Below, in pieces: positions 16,181 to 24,726 of a stretch of 48,994 bases of DNA. The position numbers were made by a program, and so were the translations under genes. Source of the stretch: CBCPMX01 sp965120355 (GTDB taxonomy: Bacteria; Bacillota; Clostridia; Oscillospirales; Oscillospiraceae). Location of the stretch: positions 1 to 48,994 of the forward strand of contig CBCPMX010000010.1 in NCBI GenBank assembly GCA_965120355.1, in the 5' to 3' direction. Every line of letters begins with the position of its first letter. Within the stretch, counting starts at the first letter, position 1. The notes below the pieces were generated by a model that did no database searches, was not told where the DNA came from, and was given only the letters and a program-made list of their open reading frames with translations.

Positions 16181-17571
16181 TGGGCGGCGGCCTCCTTGCG
16201 GGCATCCACAAACGCCTGGATGGCGGCAATCTGCTGCTTGACCGCCTCTTCAGAGGGGCCGCCATAGACGGTGCGTCCATTGACACAGGTTTTCAGCTCC
16301 AGAGCCTCGTAGATGTCGGCGTCAAACTTGTCGGACACAGCCCGGAAATCCCGCAGGGTCAGGGTATCCAACTGCTCGCCGGACTTGATGCAGTTGTTGA
16401 CCAGCCGGCCCACAATCATATAGGCGTCCCGGAAGGGCAAGCCCTTGCGCACCAGATAGTCGGCGCAGTCCGTGGCGTTGATAAAGCCGGCGGAGGCGGC
16501 CCGTTCCATATTCCGTGGCAGCACAGTCAGAGTATCCAGCATGGCGGTGAACACCGGCACGCACAGTTCCACAGTGTCGATGGCGTCAAACACCGGCTCC
16601 TTGTCCTCCTGCATGTCTTTGTTATAGGCCAGGGGGAGCCCCTTCATCACCGTCAGCAGCGTCATGAGGCTGCCATAGACCCGGCCCGTCTTGCCGCGGA
16701 CCAGCTCGGCCACATCGGGGTTTTTCTTTTGGGGCATGATGGACGAGCCGGTGGAATAGGCGTCGTCCAGCTCCACAAACTTAAACTCCCACGAGCACCA
16801 CAGGATGATCTCCTCCGAGAACCGGGACAAGTGCATCATCAGGATGGAGCAGGCAGACAAAAATTCAATGGCAAAGTCCCGGTCGGATACCGAGTCCATG
16901 GAGTTGTCCGTGGGTTTGGAAAAGCCCAGCAGCTGGGCCGTGCGGAACCGGTCCACGGGATAGGTGGACGTCGCCAGGGCCCCGGCGCCCAGGGGGCTTT
17001 CGTCCATTCGGGCCAGGCAGTCCTCCAGCCGGGTCACGTCTCGGCGCAGCATATTGGCATAGGCCATCATATAGTGGGCGAACGTGGTGGGCTGGGCCCG
17101 CTGCAAATGCGTATAGCCGGGCATGACGCAGTCCAGCGTAGCGTTGGCCTTTTTGATCAGGATCTTTTCCAGATCCAGAATCATGTCGATGATTTTGGGG
17201 ATCTCCTCCTTGACGTACAGGCGGAAATCCACCGCCACCTGGTCGTTGCGGGACCGGGCGGTGTGCAGGCGCTTGCCGGTGTCGCCGATGCGGCTGGTCA
17301 GCAGCGCCTCGATGTTCATATGAATATCCTCGTTGTCAAGGGAAAATTCCACTTGGCCGGCCTCGATGTCGGCCAGAATCACCTTGAGCCCTTCGACGAT
17401 TTTTTCCGCTTCGTGGGGCTCGATGATGCCCTGTTCGCCCAGCATGGTGGCGTGGGCAATGGATCCGGCAATATCCTGCTGATACAGCCGGGCATCAAAG
17501 GTAATGGAAGAGTTGAAGTCGTTTACCAGGGTATCGGTTTCCTTCTGAAACCGCCCAGCCCATAGTTTCAT
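16177..17571 (-). CDS. argH: Argininosuccinate lyase
   Basis: Splits argininosuccinate to arginine and fumarate, the last step of the pathway. The 464-residue protein has the fumarase/aspartase superfamily signature GSSIMPQKKNPD with the catalytic serine, the GYTHLQRAQP histidine motif and TARSRNDQV near residue 110. The N-terminus (KLWAGRFQKETD) is standard and the start at 17571 lies after a plausible site. It follows argG by 105 nt and overlaps argC. Together argG and argH lead the operon even though they act last in the pathway. Confidence 0.97.
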   Translation of the reverse strand: MKLWAGRFQKETDTLVNDFNSSITFDARLYQQDIAGSIAHATMLGEQGIIEPHEAEKIVEGLKVILADIEAGQVEFSLDNEDIHMNIEALLTSRIGDTGKRLHTARSRNDQVAVDFRLYVKEEIPKIIDMILDLEKILIKKANATLDCVMPGYTHLQRAQPTTFAHYMMAYANMLRRDVTRLEDCLARMDESPLGAGALATSTYPVDRFRTAQLLGFSKPTDNSMDSVSDRDFAIEFLSACSILMMHLSRFSEEIILWCSWEFKFVELDDAYSTGSSIMPQKKNPDVAELVRGKTGRVYGSLMTLLTVMKGLPLAYNKDMQEDKEPVFDAIDTVELCVPVFTAMLDTLTVLPRNMERAASAGFINATDCADYLVRKGLPFRDAYMIVGRLVNNCIKSGEQLDTLTLRDFRAVSDKFDADIYEALELKTCVNGRTVYGGPSEEAVKQQIAAIQAFVDARKEAAAQ

Positions 17572-17615
17572 GGCAGATTACCTCGCTCGTTCAAACTTAG
17601 AGTGGAGAGTTGCGC

Positions 17616-17673
17616 GTGAAGCGTGAAGATGCTGTGACTGCACAATCACCGCATGCCACTCTTCACGCTTCAC
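17616..17673. repeat. 13-bp inverted repeat between argG and argH
   Basis: GTGAAGCGTGAAG and its perfect complement CTTCACGCTTCAC are separated by 32 nt. There is no T-run. It may be an attenuating or mRNA-processing structure between argG and argH, or a small intergenic repeat. Confidence 0.5.
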
Positions 17674-17676
17674 ACT

Positions 17677-18894
17677 TTAGCGCAGCTTGCCCTGTTCCCG
17701 CAGCGCCTGGACAGTGTCCGGCAGGCCCCAGAGGTTGATAAAGCCTGTGGCGTCGTCCTGGTTGTAGTCGCTCTCTTCAAAGGTCACCAGGTTCTCGGAA
17801 TACAGGCTCTCAGGGGAGGTGACGGAGGCGGTGATGACGTTGCCCTTGTAGAGCTTCAGCTTCACCGTGCCGGTGACATGCTCCTGGGTCTTGACGGCGA
17901 AGGCCTGCAGCGCCTCCCGCAGAGGGGTAAACCACTTGCCGTTGTATACCAGATCGGCAAAGTCCACCGCCAGCTTCTGCTTCATGTGCTTGGTGTCCTT
18001 GTCGATGGTGATCATCTCCAGCACCTCGTGGGCCCGGTAGAGGATGGTGCCGCCGGGCGTCTCATACACGCCGCGGTCCTTCATGCCCACCAGCCGGTTT
18101 TCCACAATATCCAACAGGCCGATGCCGTTGTCGCCGCCCAGCTTATTGAGCTTGCGGATGATATCGCTGGCCTTCATCTTCTCGCCGTCGATGGCCACAG
18201 GCCAGCCCTGCGCAAAGTCCAGGGTCACATAGGTGGGTGCATCGGGAGCCATGGCGGGAGACACACCCATCTCCAGGAAGCCCGGCTTGTCGTACTGGGG
18301 CTCATTGGCCGGATCCTCCAGATCCAGGCCCTCGTGGCTCAGGTGCCACAGGTTTTTGTCTTTGGAGTAGTTGGTCTCGCGGCTGATTTTCAGGGGCACA
18401 TTGTGCGCCTCGGCATAGTCGATCTCCTCGTCCCGGCCTTTGATGTCCCATTCCCGCCAGGGGGCGATGATCTTCATCTCCGGGGCAAAGCGCTTAATGG
18501 CCAGCTCGAACCGGACCTGGTCGTTGCCCTTGCCGGTGCAGCCGTGGGCAATGGCGTCGGCGTTCTCTGCCTTGGCGATCTCCACCAGGCGTTTGGCAAT
18601 GATGGGCCGGGCAAAGGCCGTGCCCAACAGATAGTCCTCGTATTTTGCGCCCATCATCATGGACGGGATAATCACATCATCCACCATCTCGTCCACCAGA
18701 TCCTCGATATACAGCTTGGACGCGCCGGTCTTAAGGGCCTTTTCCTCCAGGCCGTCCAGCTCGTCGCCCTGGCCCACATCGGCGGATACGGCGATGATTT
18801 CCGGGTTGTTGTAGTTTTCTTTCAGCCAGGGGATGATGATGGAGGTGTCCAGGCCGCCGGAATAGGCCAGCACCACTTTTTTGATCTCAGACAT
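17677..18894 (-). CDS. argG: Argininosuccinate synthase
   Basis: Condenses citrulline and aspartate using ATP. The start at 18894 (MSEIKKVVLAYSGGLDTS) follows GGGAGG by 8 nt; a 48-residue upstream extension is not conserved-looking. The ATP pyrophosphatase P-loop SGGLDTS is at residues 12-18, and the citrulline/aspartate-site stretches (AHGCTGKGNDQVRFE, APWREWDIKGRDEEIDYA) are intact. At 405 residues it is full length. It is the first gene of the arginine cluster, preceded by an AT-rich leader with ArgR-like operator sequences. Confidence 0.97.
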   Translation of the reverse strand: MSEIKKVVLAYSGGLDTSIIIPWLKENYNNPEIIAVSADVGQGDELDGLEEKALKTGASKLYIEDLVDEMVDDVIIPSMMMGAKYEDYLLGTAFARPIIAKRLVEIAKAENADAIAHGCTGKGNDQVRFELAIKRFAPEMKIIAPWREWDIKGRDEEIDYAEAHNVPLKISRETNYSKDKNLWHLSHEGLDLEDPANEPQYDKPGFLEMGVSPAMAPDAPTYVTLDFAQGWPVAIDGEKMKASDIIRKLNKLGGDNGIGLLDIVENRLVGMKDRGVYETPGGTILYRAHEVLEMITIDKDTKHMKQKLAVDFADLVYNGKWFTPLREALQAFAVKTQEHVTGTVKLKLYKGNVITASVTSPESLYSENLVTFEESDYNQDDATGFINLWGLPDTVQALREQGKLR

Positions 18895-19061
18895 ATTCAG
18901 TTCCTCCCAAAAGATATTCCATAGGCAGCCCGCCGGAAAGCAGCACAGGCCACCATTGATTTTCGTGGACATTCTATCACAGCCGCCGGCATTTGGCAAG
19001 TAGAATATTGCATAAGAATACGAATAGTTTTCCGTCATTCTTGTGTTTTTGATTATAAATA

Positions 19062-19098
19062 TGCATTATATTCATCTTTTTGTGTATATTTATTCGTG
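19062..19098 (-). promoter_or_regulatory. Candidate ARG-box operator pair upstream of argG
   Basis: On the minus strand, the 18-mer at 19081-19098 (CACGAATAAATATACACA) matches the Bacillus ArgR consensus CATGAATAAAAATKCAAK at 13 of 18 positions. A second, one-base-shorter copy (TGAATATAATGCA, 19062-19074) lies with its centre about 21 bp away, two helical turns, as is usual for ArgR hexamer sites. TATAAT sequences at 19065-19070 and 19052-19057 could be -10 boxes but lack good -35 partners. Likely but unproven. The wider 18895-19169 spacer is otherwise empty. Confidence 0.42.
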
Positions 19099-19169
19099 TA
19101 TACAGCGTTTTTTGCATTTTCCGGAGACCCGGCGCGCTCACCGCGCCGCACGGCGGCGGCAGCTCCGGT

Positions 19170-20858
19170 TTAGCTATTCAAATACTCCGCTGCATAGGTG
19201 CCGGCAAGGAAGCCGGAGCCGGACGCCCAGCTCATTTCACCGGTAACCATCATGCGGTTGTCGCCGGGACCTCCGGGATTCTTAGCCCAGCCGGAGGCGT
19301 TATCGCCGGTGGCGTAGAGTCCGGGGATGACGCCGGATTTGTCGGCCCGATAGACCTCCGTTCTGCCGTTGATCAGCATGCCGCCGAATGCGCCGTCGGT
19401 GGCCATTTTGCCATAAATGGCGTAGAAGGGGCCGTTTTGAATGGGAAGCAACGGATTACGGCCAAAATCTTCATCCACGCCGTTGGCGCAAAAGCTGTTG
19501 TAGCGCCGGATGGTCTCCAAAAACGGTTCCACGGCAATCCCGCACTGCCTTGCCAGATCCTCCAGCGTATCCGCCCGCTTGCAGGGCGTGTCCAACGCAA
19601 TCTCAGATTCCAGCTCTTTTTGATAATCCGCAAACGCACCGCCGTTCTGCTTGGCCATGCGCTGGGCCAGATTTGTCATCATATCGCTGTCAAAGATGGA
19701 CCAGGCAATCCGGCCAGGCTGGTCACCAATGACCGCGGCGCCGTCAGAGAACTTGCTGTCGTTGAAGAAGCGTTTGCCCTCCAGGTTTACCTTGATGCTG
19801 TCGGGCTGCAGGCAGTACTGGAAGAGTACAAAGCTGAACGGGTGGTGTACCGGTCCAAACAGGTTCACAAAGAAATTGTCATAGTCGATGTACGCGCCGG
19901 CACTCTGACCCAGAGGCACCACGTCGCCGGTGTTGGTGGGAACGGCAAACCGGTGAACCGGCTCATCCCCGGCCCGGTCTGAGAAGAACCAGGGCCAATA
20001 TGTTCTCAGCAGCTCGTCGTTGTGCGCAAAGCCGCCGGAAGCGCAGATCACCGCTTTGCAGGAGATCTCCGTCACACCGCCGGGATCCTGGGCCACCACA
20101 CCGCAGACCGCGCCGGTTTCGTCCACTTTGATCTCCACAGCCCGATGGCTGGTCAGCAGTTCAATGCCCAGCCGCGGGAACTGCTGCAGCATCATGTGGA
20201 CCAGGAAGCTGCCGCCGTGGCCAGGGCCAATGGCATCGTCATAGTTCTTCAAATTGTAAAATACGTTGCCCCTGGGCACATTGTAGTAGGTTTTCCCATC
20301 AATCTGCGTGACTGCACAGGCCTCCTTCACGCCAGGCAGCGCAATCATCCAGTCATACAGCTGCCGGGGTGCTGCCTGGGCGTTTTTCACCAGCTCCGGA
20401 TCCAGTTCCGAGAGGAAGGACATGTCCCGCTTGGGAGGGCCGCCCTCGCCGCCGGGACCGCCGGGACCTCCAGGACCGCCGGGGCCGCCTCTGGGCGCGC
20501 CGTTTTCCAGCTGGAACCCGGCGTACCAGGCGCTGCCGCCGGGCTTCGCCGCCTTTTCCAGCACAACGACCTTCTTCCCGGTCAGTTCCGCCGCACGAAC
20601 TGCCGCTACCGCGCCAGAGCCGCCGCAGCCAATGACCACCAGATCACAGTCTTTGTGTACCGGCGCATGCGCCGGAGCCGCCGCCGTATCCTCCGTATTG
20701 ACAACGGCGCCGACATTACAGATGGACTGGCACAAGCCGCAGCCAATACATTTGTCCTGATCGATGGCATAACAGGTTCCCACATAATCGATGGCGCCCA
20801 CAGGACATTCCAGGGCGCAGTTGTGACAGCACAGACAGGTTTTTTGAATCTGATACAT
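19170..20858 (-). CDS. Ferredoxin-flavoprotein reductase (fumarate/urocanate reductase-like) with GGP insert
   Basis: A 562-residue cytoplasmic protein with no signal peptide. Residues 1-55 are a 2[4Fe-4S] ferredoxin domain (C8-x2-C11-x2-C14-x3-C18-P and C37-x2-C40-x2-C43-x3-C47). Residues about 72-560 are an FAD-binding FRD/SdhA-type flavoprotein, with the dinucleotide motif VIGCGGSGAVAA (from 75), the acidic ribose residue in VVVLEK and the C-terminal FAD motif GLYATGDNASG. This family reduces C=C bonds of small acids such as fumarate or urocanate; the fused ferredoxin suggests electrons arrive from reduced ferredoxin or a similar carrier. Between the FAD motif and the rest is an insert GGPGGPGGPGGPGGEGGP (about 124-141). 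It has its own consensus-like promoter. Substrate unknown; no heme, membrane or transporter partner is adjacent. Confidence 0.87.
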   Translation of the reverse strand: MYQIQKTCLCCHNCALECPVGAIDYVGTCYAIDQDKCIGCGLCQSICNVGAVVNTEDTAAAPAHAPVHKDCDLVVIGCGGSGAVAAVRAAELTGKKVVVLEKAAKPGGSAWYAGFQLENGAPRGGPGGPGGPGGPGGEGGPPKRDMSFLSELDPELVKNAQAAPRQLYDWMIALPGVKEACAVTQIDGKTYYNVPRGNVFYNLKNYDDAIGPGHGGSFLVHMMLQQFPRLGIELLTSHRAVEIKVDETGAVCGVVAQDPGGVTEISCKAVICASGGFAHNDELLRTYWPWFFSDRAGDEPVHRFAVPTNTGDVVPLGQSAGAYIDYDNFFVNLFGPVHHPFSFVLFQYCLQPDSIKVNLEGKRFFNDSKFSDGAAVIGDQPGRIAWSIFDSDMMTNLAQRMAKQNGGAFADYQKELESEIALDTPCKRADTLEDLARQCGIAVEPFLETIRRYNSFCANGVDEDFGRNPLLPIQNGPFYAIYGKMATDGAFGGMLINGRTEVYRADKSGVIPGLYATGDNASGWAKNPGGPGDNRMMVTGEMSWASGSGFLAGTYAAEYLNS

Positions 20859-20893
20859 AAGAAACCTCCAATTTCTCCGAAGTTGTCCATTCT

Positions 20894-20922
20894 ATTATAA
20901 AAGTTTTGTATACGAATAGCAA
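20894..20922 (-). promoter_or_regulatory. Promoter of the flavoprotein gene
   Basis: On the minus strand TTGCTA, 17-bp spacer, TATAAT; 36 nt before the start codon. Confidence 0.75.
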
Positions 20923-21047
20923 TAGAAAGCTTCAAATCAACCCATGTGCGCTGAAAATTGCAGCGCATAACGCGGCGAATGCATGCGATTTTCTCGCCTT
21001 TTTCCGCAACTTTCTCGAAAAACCAGGCAAAAAGCCGCATCTTCCTC

Positions 21048-21076
21048 TTGCCAAGCGCTATTACACATTGTATAAT
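21048..21076 (+). promoter_or_regulatory. Promoter of typA
   Basis: TTGCCA, 17-bp spacer, TATAAT, 64 nt before the start codon. The 20859-21139 spacer thus carries divergent promoters for the flavoprotein and typA. Confidence 0.78.
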
Positions 21077-21139
21077 ATTGATTTGTGAGATTTTAAATTC
21101 CAATGTGGATTGTCATACAGAAGGGAGTATCCGAGTTTT

Positions 21140-22957
21140 ATGACATCGGAAAACATTCGAAACATTGCCATCATCGCCCATGTAGACCACGGCAAAACCA
21201 CGCTGGTGGACGAAATGCTCAAACAGGGCGGCGTCTACCGGGAGAATCAGGCCACGGTGGAGCGGGTCATGGACTCCGGTGATCTGGAGCGGGAGCGGGG
21301 CATCACCATTCTGGCCAAGAACACCGCCGTCCACTACAAGGACACCAAGATCAATATTGTCGATACGCCGGGTCACGCCGACTTCGGCGGTGAAGTGGAG
21401 CGAATCCTGAAAATGGTGGACGGCGTCCTGTTGCTGGTGGACGCCGCCGAGGGCCCCATGCCCCAGACCCGCTTTGTCCTTCAGAAGGCCCTGGAGCTCA
21501 AACACAAAGTGATTCTGGTGATCAATAAGGTAGACCGGCCTGACGCCCGTGTAGATGAAGTGGTGGACGAGGTGCTGGAACTGCTGCTGGAACTGGACGC
21601 CACAGAGGAACAGTTTGATTCCCCCACCGTATTTTGTTCCGCCCGCCAGGGCGTGGCCTCATATTCGCCCCACGAGATGGGGACGGATCTGCGGCCTCTG
21701 TTGGACACCATTGTGGAGTATATCGACCCTCCCAGCGGCGACGACGAAGGCCCCCTGCAGCTGTTGGTTTCCTCCATCGACTACAACGAATATGTGGGCC
21801 GCATCGCCATTGGCCGCGTGGAGCGGGGCGTCATCCGTCAGAATCAGGAAGTTTCCGTGTGCGACTTCCACGATCCCGACCACAGCCAGAAAGCCAAGGT
21901 TGTCGCTCTGTACGAGTTCAGCGGCCTGGGCAAGACCCCCATTCAGGAGGCCCACGCCGGCGAGATCGTGGCTTTCTCCGGCATTGCCGACATCACCATT
22001 GGCCGTACCATCTGTGCGCCGGACGTGGTGGAGCCGTTGCCTTTCGTGCAGATCACGCCGCCCACCATTGAAATGACGTTTTCCGTCAACGACTCCCCCT
22101 TTGCCGGCCGCGAAGGCAAATATGTCACCTCCCGCAACCTGCGGGACCGGTTGGACAGGGAGCTGCTGAAAGACGTGTCCCTGCGGGTCACGGAGATGGG
22201 TACGGATGCCTTCAACGTGGCAGGCCGCGGCGAAATGCACCTGTCGATTCTCATTGAGACCATGCGCCGCGAGGGCTATGAGTTCCAGGTCTCCACTCCC
22301 CGGGTCCTGACCAAAGAGATCGACGGCAAAACCTGCGAGCCGGTGGAGCGGCTGGTCTGCGACGTGCCGGAGGCCAGCGTCGGCGCAGTCATCGAGAAGA
22401 TCGGCCAGCGCCGGGGCGATCTGGTGACCATGACGCCGGTGGGCAGCCGGATGCGGCTGGAATTCCTGGTGCCGTCCCGGGGCCTGTTTGGCTACCGTAC
22501 AGAGTTCCTCACCGACACCCGCGGCGAGGGCATCATGTCCTCGGTACTCGACAGTTACGCGCCTGTCAAGGGCGAGATTGCCCGCCGCAGCAGCGGCTCT
22601 CTGGTCGCCTTTGAGACCGGCGAAGCCGTCGCTTACGGCCTGTTCGGCATTCAGGACCGCGGCACCCTGTTCATCGGCCCCGGCACGCCGGTTTACGCCG
22701 GCATGATCGTCGGCCAGTGCAATCGCAACGAGGACATGTCCGTCAATGTCTGCAAGAAAAAGCAGCTGACCAATATGCGTGCGTCCGGCTCCGATGAAGC
22801 CCTGCGGCTGGTTCCGCCCCGCACCCTGAGCCTGGAGCAGTGCCTGGAGTATCTGGCTGACGACGAGCTCCTGGAAGTCACCCCCAAGAATCTGCGGATG
22901 CGCAAACGCATCCTGGACCACTCTGAGCGTATGAAGGCGCTGAAGGGCGGCAAATAA
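21140..22957 (+). CDS. typA: Ribosome-associated GTPase TypA/BipA
   Basis: A translation-factor GTPase of the EF-G type that binds the 70S ribosome and is needed for ribosome assembly and stress or cold growth in several bacteria. The start at 21140 (MTSENIRNIAIIAHVDHGKTT) follows an AAGGGAG site; ten upstream codons in frame were dropped. The 605-residue length is standard. The P-loop AHVDHGKTT is at residues 13-21, with DTPGHADFGGE (G3) and NKVDRPDAR (G4) following; domains II, III, V and the BipA-specific C-terminal domain (SNVNVCKKKQLTNMRASGSDEALRL region) are all present. It stands as a single transcription unit between a good promoter and a strong terminator. Confidence 0.97.
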   Translation: MTSENIRNIAIIAHVDHGKTTLVDEMLKQGGVYRENQATVERVMDSGDLERERGITILAKNTAVHYKDTKINIVDTPGHADFGGEVERILKMVDGVLLLVDAAEGPMPQTRFVLQKALELKHKVILVINKVDRPDARVDEVVDEVLELLLELDATEEQFDSPTVFCSARQGVASYSPHEMGTDLRPLLDTIVEYIDPPSGDDEGPLQLLVSSIDYNEYVGRIAIGRVERGVIRQNQEVSVCDFHDPDHSQKAKVVALYEFSGLGKTPIQEAHAGEIVAFSGIADITIGRTICAPDVVEPLPFVQITPPTIEMTFSVNDSPFAGREGKYVTSRNLRDRLDRELLKDVSLRVTEMGTDAFNVAGRGEMHLSILIETMRREGYEFQVSTPRVLTKEIDGKTCEPVERLVCDVPEASVGAVIEKIGQRRGDLVTMTPVGSRMRLEFLVPSRGLFGYRTEFLTDTRGEGIMSSVLDSYAPVKGEIARRSSGSLVAFETGEAVAYGLFGIQDRGTLFIGPGTPVYAGMIVGQCNRNEDMSVNVCKKKQLTNMRASGSDEALRLVPPRTLSLEQCLEYLADDELLEVTPKNLRMRKRILDHSERMKALKGGK

Positions 22958-22961
22958 CCAG

Positions 22962-22998
22962 AAAAGCACCATGGGAGATTGCCTCCCATGGTGCTTTT
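22962..22998. terminator. Bidirectional terminator between typA and the methyltransferase
   Basis: A perfect 16-bp stem (AAAAGCACCATGGGAG / CTCCCATGGTGCTTTT) with a 5-nt loop; U-runs are encoded within both arms, serving the converging genes. Confidence 0.9.
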
Positions 22999-23037
22999 CC
23001 TGTGCGCGATCCGTGTTTTGCCCCGGCAGGGCCGGCG

Positions 23038-23676
23038 TTACATCCGCTCCAGTACCAGGAACCAGTGGCAGTTCCACTTGTCGGGAGCCTCGATCCCGGG
23101 CGCGAAGATCTCTCTGGGCGGGACGGCGAATTTCCACTGGTCCGCCAGCAGCGCGGTCAGCTCCGCATAGTCCAGATATGTGTGCGGCACGCCGTTTTCC
23201 CAGAGCGTATCGCCCTCTCCCGCCGGGCGGTTCTCATAAGCCGGGGCGCGCTTGGACAGCAGCGTGATAAACAGCTCGCCGCCGGGCCGCAGTACCCGCC
23301 CCAGCTCCGCCAGTGCCTGGGCCATGGCCGCCGGGGCGGCGTGATAGATCACATTATAGCAAACGGCACAGTCAAAGCCGCCCTCCGCCAGCGGCAGCGC
23401 GGCCATATCGCCCCGCGCCGTCTCCACAGCCAGCCCATCCTGCGCAGCCCACTGGCGCAGATAGTCCAGGGCCGTTTCCGACTGGTCAAAGCCCGTCACG
23501 CGGAATCCCCGCCGCGCCAGAAAAATCGCATGGCGGCCCGGCCCGCATCCGTGATCCAGGCAGGTACGGAACCCCTTCTCCTGCCAGCGGCGGGCCAGAT
23601 AGTCGCTTTCCAGGCATGGTTCCAGCCACTTTTGGGCCTTGGCCCGATCCCAGCCCCATCGCTCGTTTAGCGGCAT
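23038..23676 (-). CDS. Class I SAM-dependent methyltransferase
   Basis: A 212-residue Rossmann-fold methyltransferase. The SAM-binding motif I is CLDHGCGPGRHA (residues 39-50), the acidic residue ending strand 2 is in VTGFDQSE, and motif post-III is LRPGGELFITLL. It belongs to the Methyltransf_11/25 type, whose substrates range from small molecules to tellurite, and cannot be narrowed. Its start lies 10 nt inside the end of the upstream S51 peptidase gene, so the two are co-translated. No cofactor or metabolite gene nearby suggests the acceptor. Confidence 0.85.
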   Translation of the reverse strand: MPLNERWGWDRAKAQKWLEPCLESDYLARRWQEKGFRTCLDHGCGPGRHAIFLARRGFRVTGFDQSETALDYLRQWAAQDGLAVETARGDMAALPLAEGGFDCAVCYNVIYHAAPAAMAQALAELGRVLRPGGELFITLLSKRAPAYENRPAGEGDTLWENGVPHTYLDYAELTALLADQWKFAVPPREIFAPGIEAPDKWNCHWFLVLERM

Positions 23677-24347
23677 GGGATGTCCTCCGCGGTGCGGATC
23701 AGGTGGCAGTCGCCCACCGGCGTCACTTCGCCGTTCCGGACGATCAGGGCGCTGGTGTTCTCCATGGCCCAGATGGGCACGTCCCGTTCCGTCAGGGCGC
23801 GGCGGATGCCGTCGTTCTGGGCCTGAGAAAAGGCATAGTGGACCTCTACGTCAAAGCCCAGGCCGCATTGCAGGCCACGGCTGCGCATATATGTGGGATA
23901 GTCGTCGTCGGGCGAAATGTGATAGTCGTCGATCTGCATCATGGCTCCGGCGCTGGCCCCCATGAGAATGCCGGGAAACTGCTCCAGCACCTGAGTCAGG
24001 CCAAATTCCCGCACCCGGTCCATGGCACGGTCCGGCAGGCCGCCGGTCATAAATACGATACCGGCGGTTTCGATCATGGCTTTCGCCTGAGCGGGCGTGT
24101 GGGTGAAGTAATTCACAAACCGCACCTGGTCCCGGCCAATGCCGTAGGCCGCGAAGGGCCGCAGGACCGCCTGGGCGTGTTCGCCGTCCGGCCCGTACTC
24201 CCGCTGCCAGGCAGCGGCGTCCGGCACCGCGCCGTCGCTGAAAGAAAAGGGCAGGACCGTGACCTTCATGTCAGGCTGCAAGATGCCCTCCATGGAAGGA
24301 CGGCACCACAGCTCATCGAAATTGTAATGACATAGCAAAATGTGCAT
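23667..24347 (-). CDS. Peptidase S51-like (peptidase E/cyanophycinase-type) protein
   Basis: A 226-residue cytoplasmic protein of the S51/class-I glutamine-amidotransferase-like fold. The nucleophile motif GASAGAMM places the catalytic serine at S132, with a preceding FMTGG strand motif (about 99-103) typical of the family, and a candidate His at H170 (FDVEVHYAF). Family members hydrolyse Asp-X dipeptides or cyanophycin, but many Firmicutes copies are uncharacterised. The start was set at ATG 24347, which follows an AAAGGAGG site; a longer frame upstream crosses the rpmF terminator and was discarded. It overlaps the methyltransferase gene by 10 nt, so the two probably work together. Confidence 0.82.
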   Translation of the reverse strand: MHILLCHYNFDELWCRPSMEGILQPDMKVTVLPFSFSDGAVPDAAAWQREYGPDGEHAQAVLRPFAAYGIGRDQVRFVNYFTHTPAQAKAMIETAGIVFMTGGLPDRAMDRVREFGLTQVLEQFPGILMGASAGAMMQIDDYHISPDDDYPTYMRSRGLQCGLGFDVEVHYAFSQAQNDGIRRALTERDVPIWAMENTSALIVRNGEVTPVGDCHLIRTAEDIPCR

Positions 24348-24433
24348 GGGGACCTCCTTTGGATTTGATTGTTCGGCACAACTGAACTGGCCGCGGAAGG
24401 GTGTGGAATGCCCCGTCTTCTGAACTGAACAAG

Positions 24434-24477
24434 AAAAATGCCATGGACCACACGTATACTGGTCCATGGCATTTTTT
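24434..24477 (-). terminator. Terminator of the yceD-rpmF operon
   Basis: A 17-bp perfect stem (AAAAATGCCATGGACCA / TGGTCCATGGCATTTTT) with a 9-nt loop, 26 nt past the rpmF stop, ending in a U-run on the minus strand. Confidence 0.92.
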
Positions 24478-24502
24478 CGTCTGCGCTGCAGAGGCCGGAG
24501 GG

Positions 24503-24682
24503 TTAGTCCACCGCGATGACCTGCCGGCCATTGTAGGTTCCGCACTCCTTGCACGCTCTGTGGGGCAAACGCATCGCGCCGCACTTGGGGCACGCGACCA
24601 GGCCGGGCATGTCCAGCTTCCAATGGGAAGAACGACGTTTGTCGCGTCTGGCTTTGGATACTTTACACTTGGGTACTGCCAT
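24503..24682 (-). CDS. rpmF: 50S ribosomal protein L32
   Basis: A 59-residue ribosomal protein read directly from the minus strand: it begins MAVPKCKVSKARRDKRRSSH, which is the universal L32 N-terminus, and ends in VIAVD. Two cysteine pairs, CPKCG and CKECG, form the zinc ribbon found in the zinc-binding (C+) version of L32. The start follows AAGGAGG with a normal spacing. It sits 44 nt after yceD, the classic bacterial gene pair, and is followed by a strong terminator. It lies in a strand/frame with no competing gene. Confidence 0.97.
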   Translation of the reverse strand: MAVPKCKVSKARRDKRRSSHWKLDMPGLVACPKCGAMRLPHRACKECGTYNGRQVIAVD

Positions 24683-24726
24683 GTGGTGACACCTCCTTGA
24701 CGAAACTTACCGCAAAGCGGCAGTGC

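Noticed and set aside
16180..17565. 461-residue ORF antisense to argH
   Set aside because: Same span as ArgH in the mirror frame, without recognisable motifs or a start signal.
17653..18924. 423-residue ORF antisense to argG
   Set aside because: Mirror frame of ArgG; no domain features.
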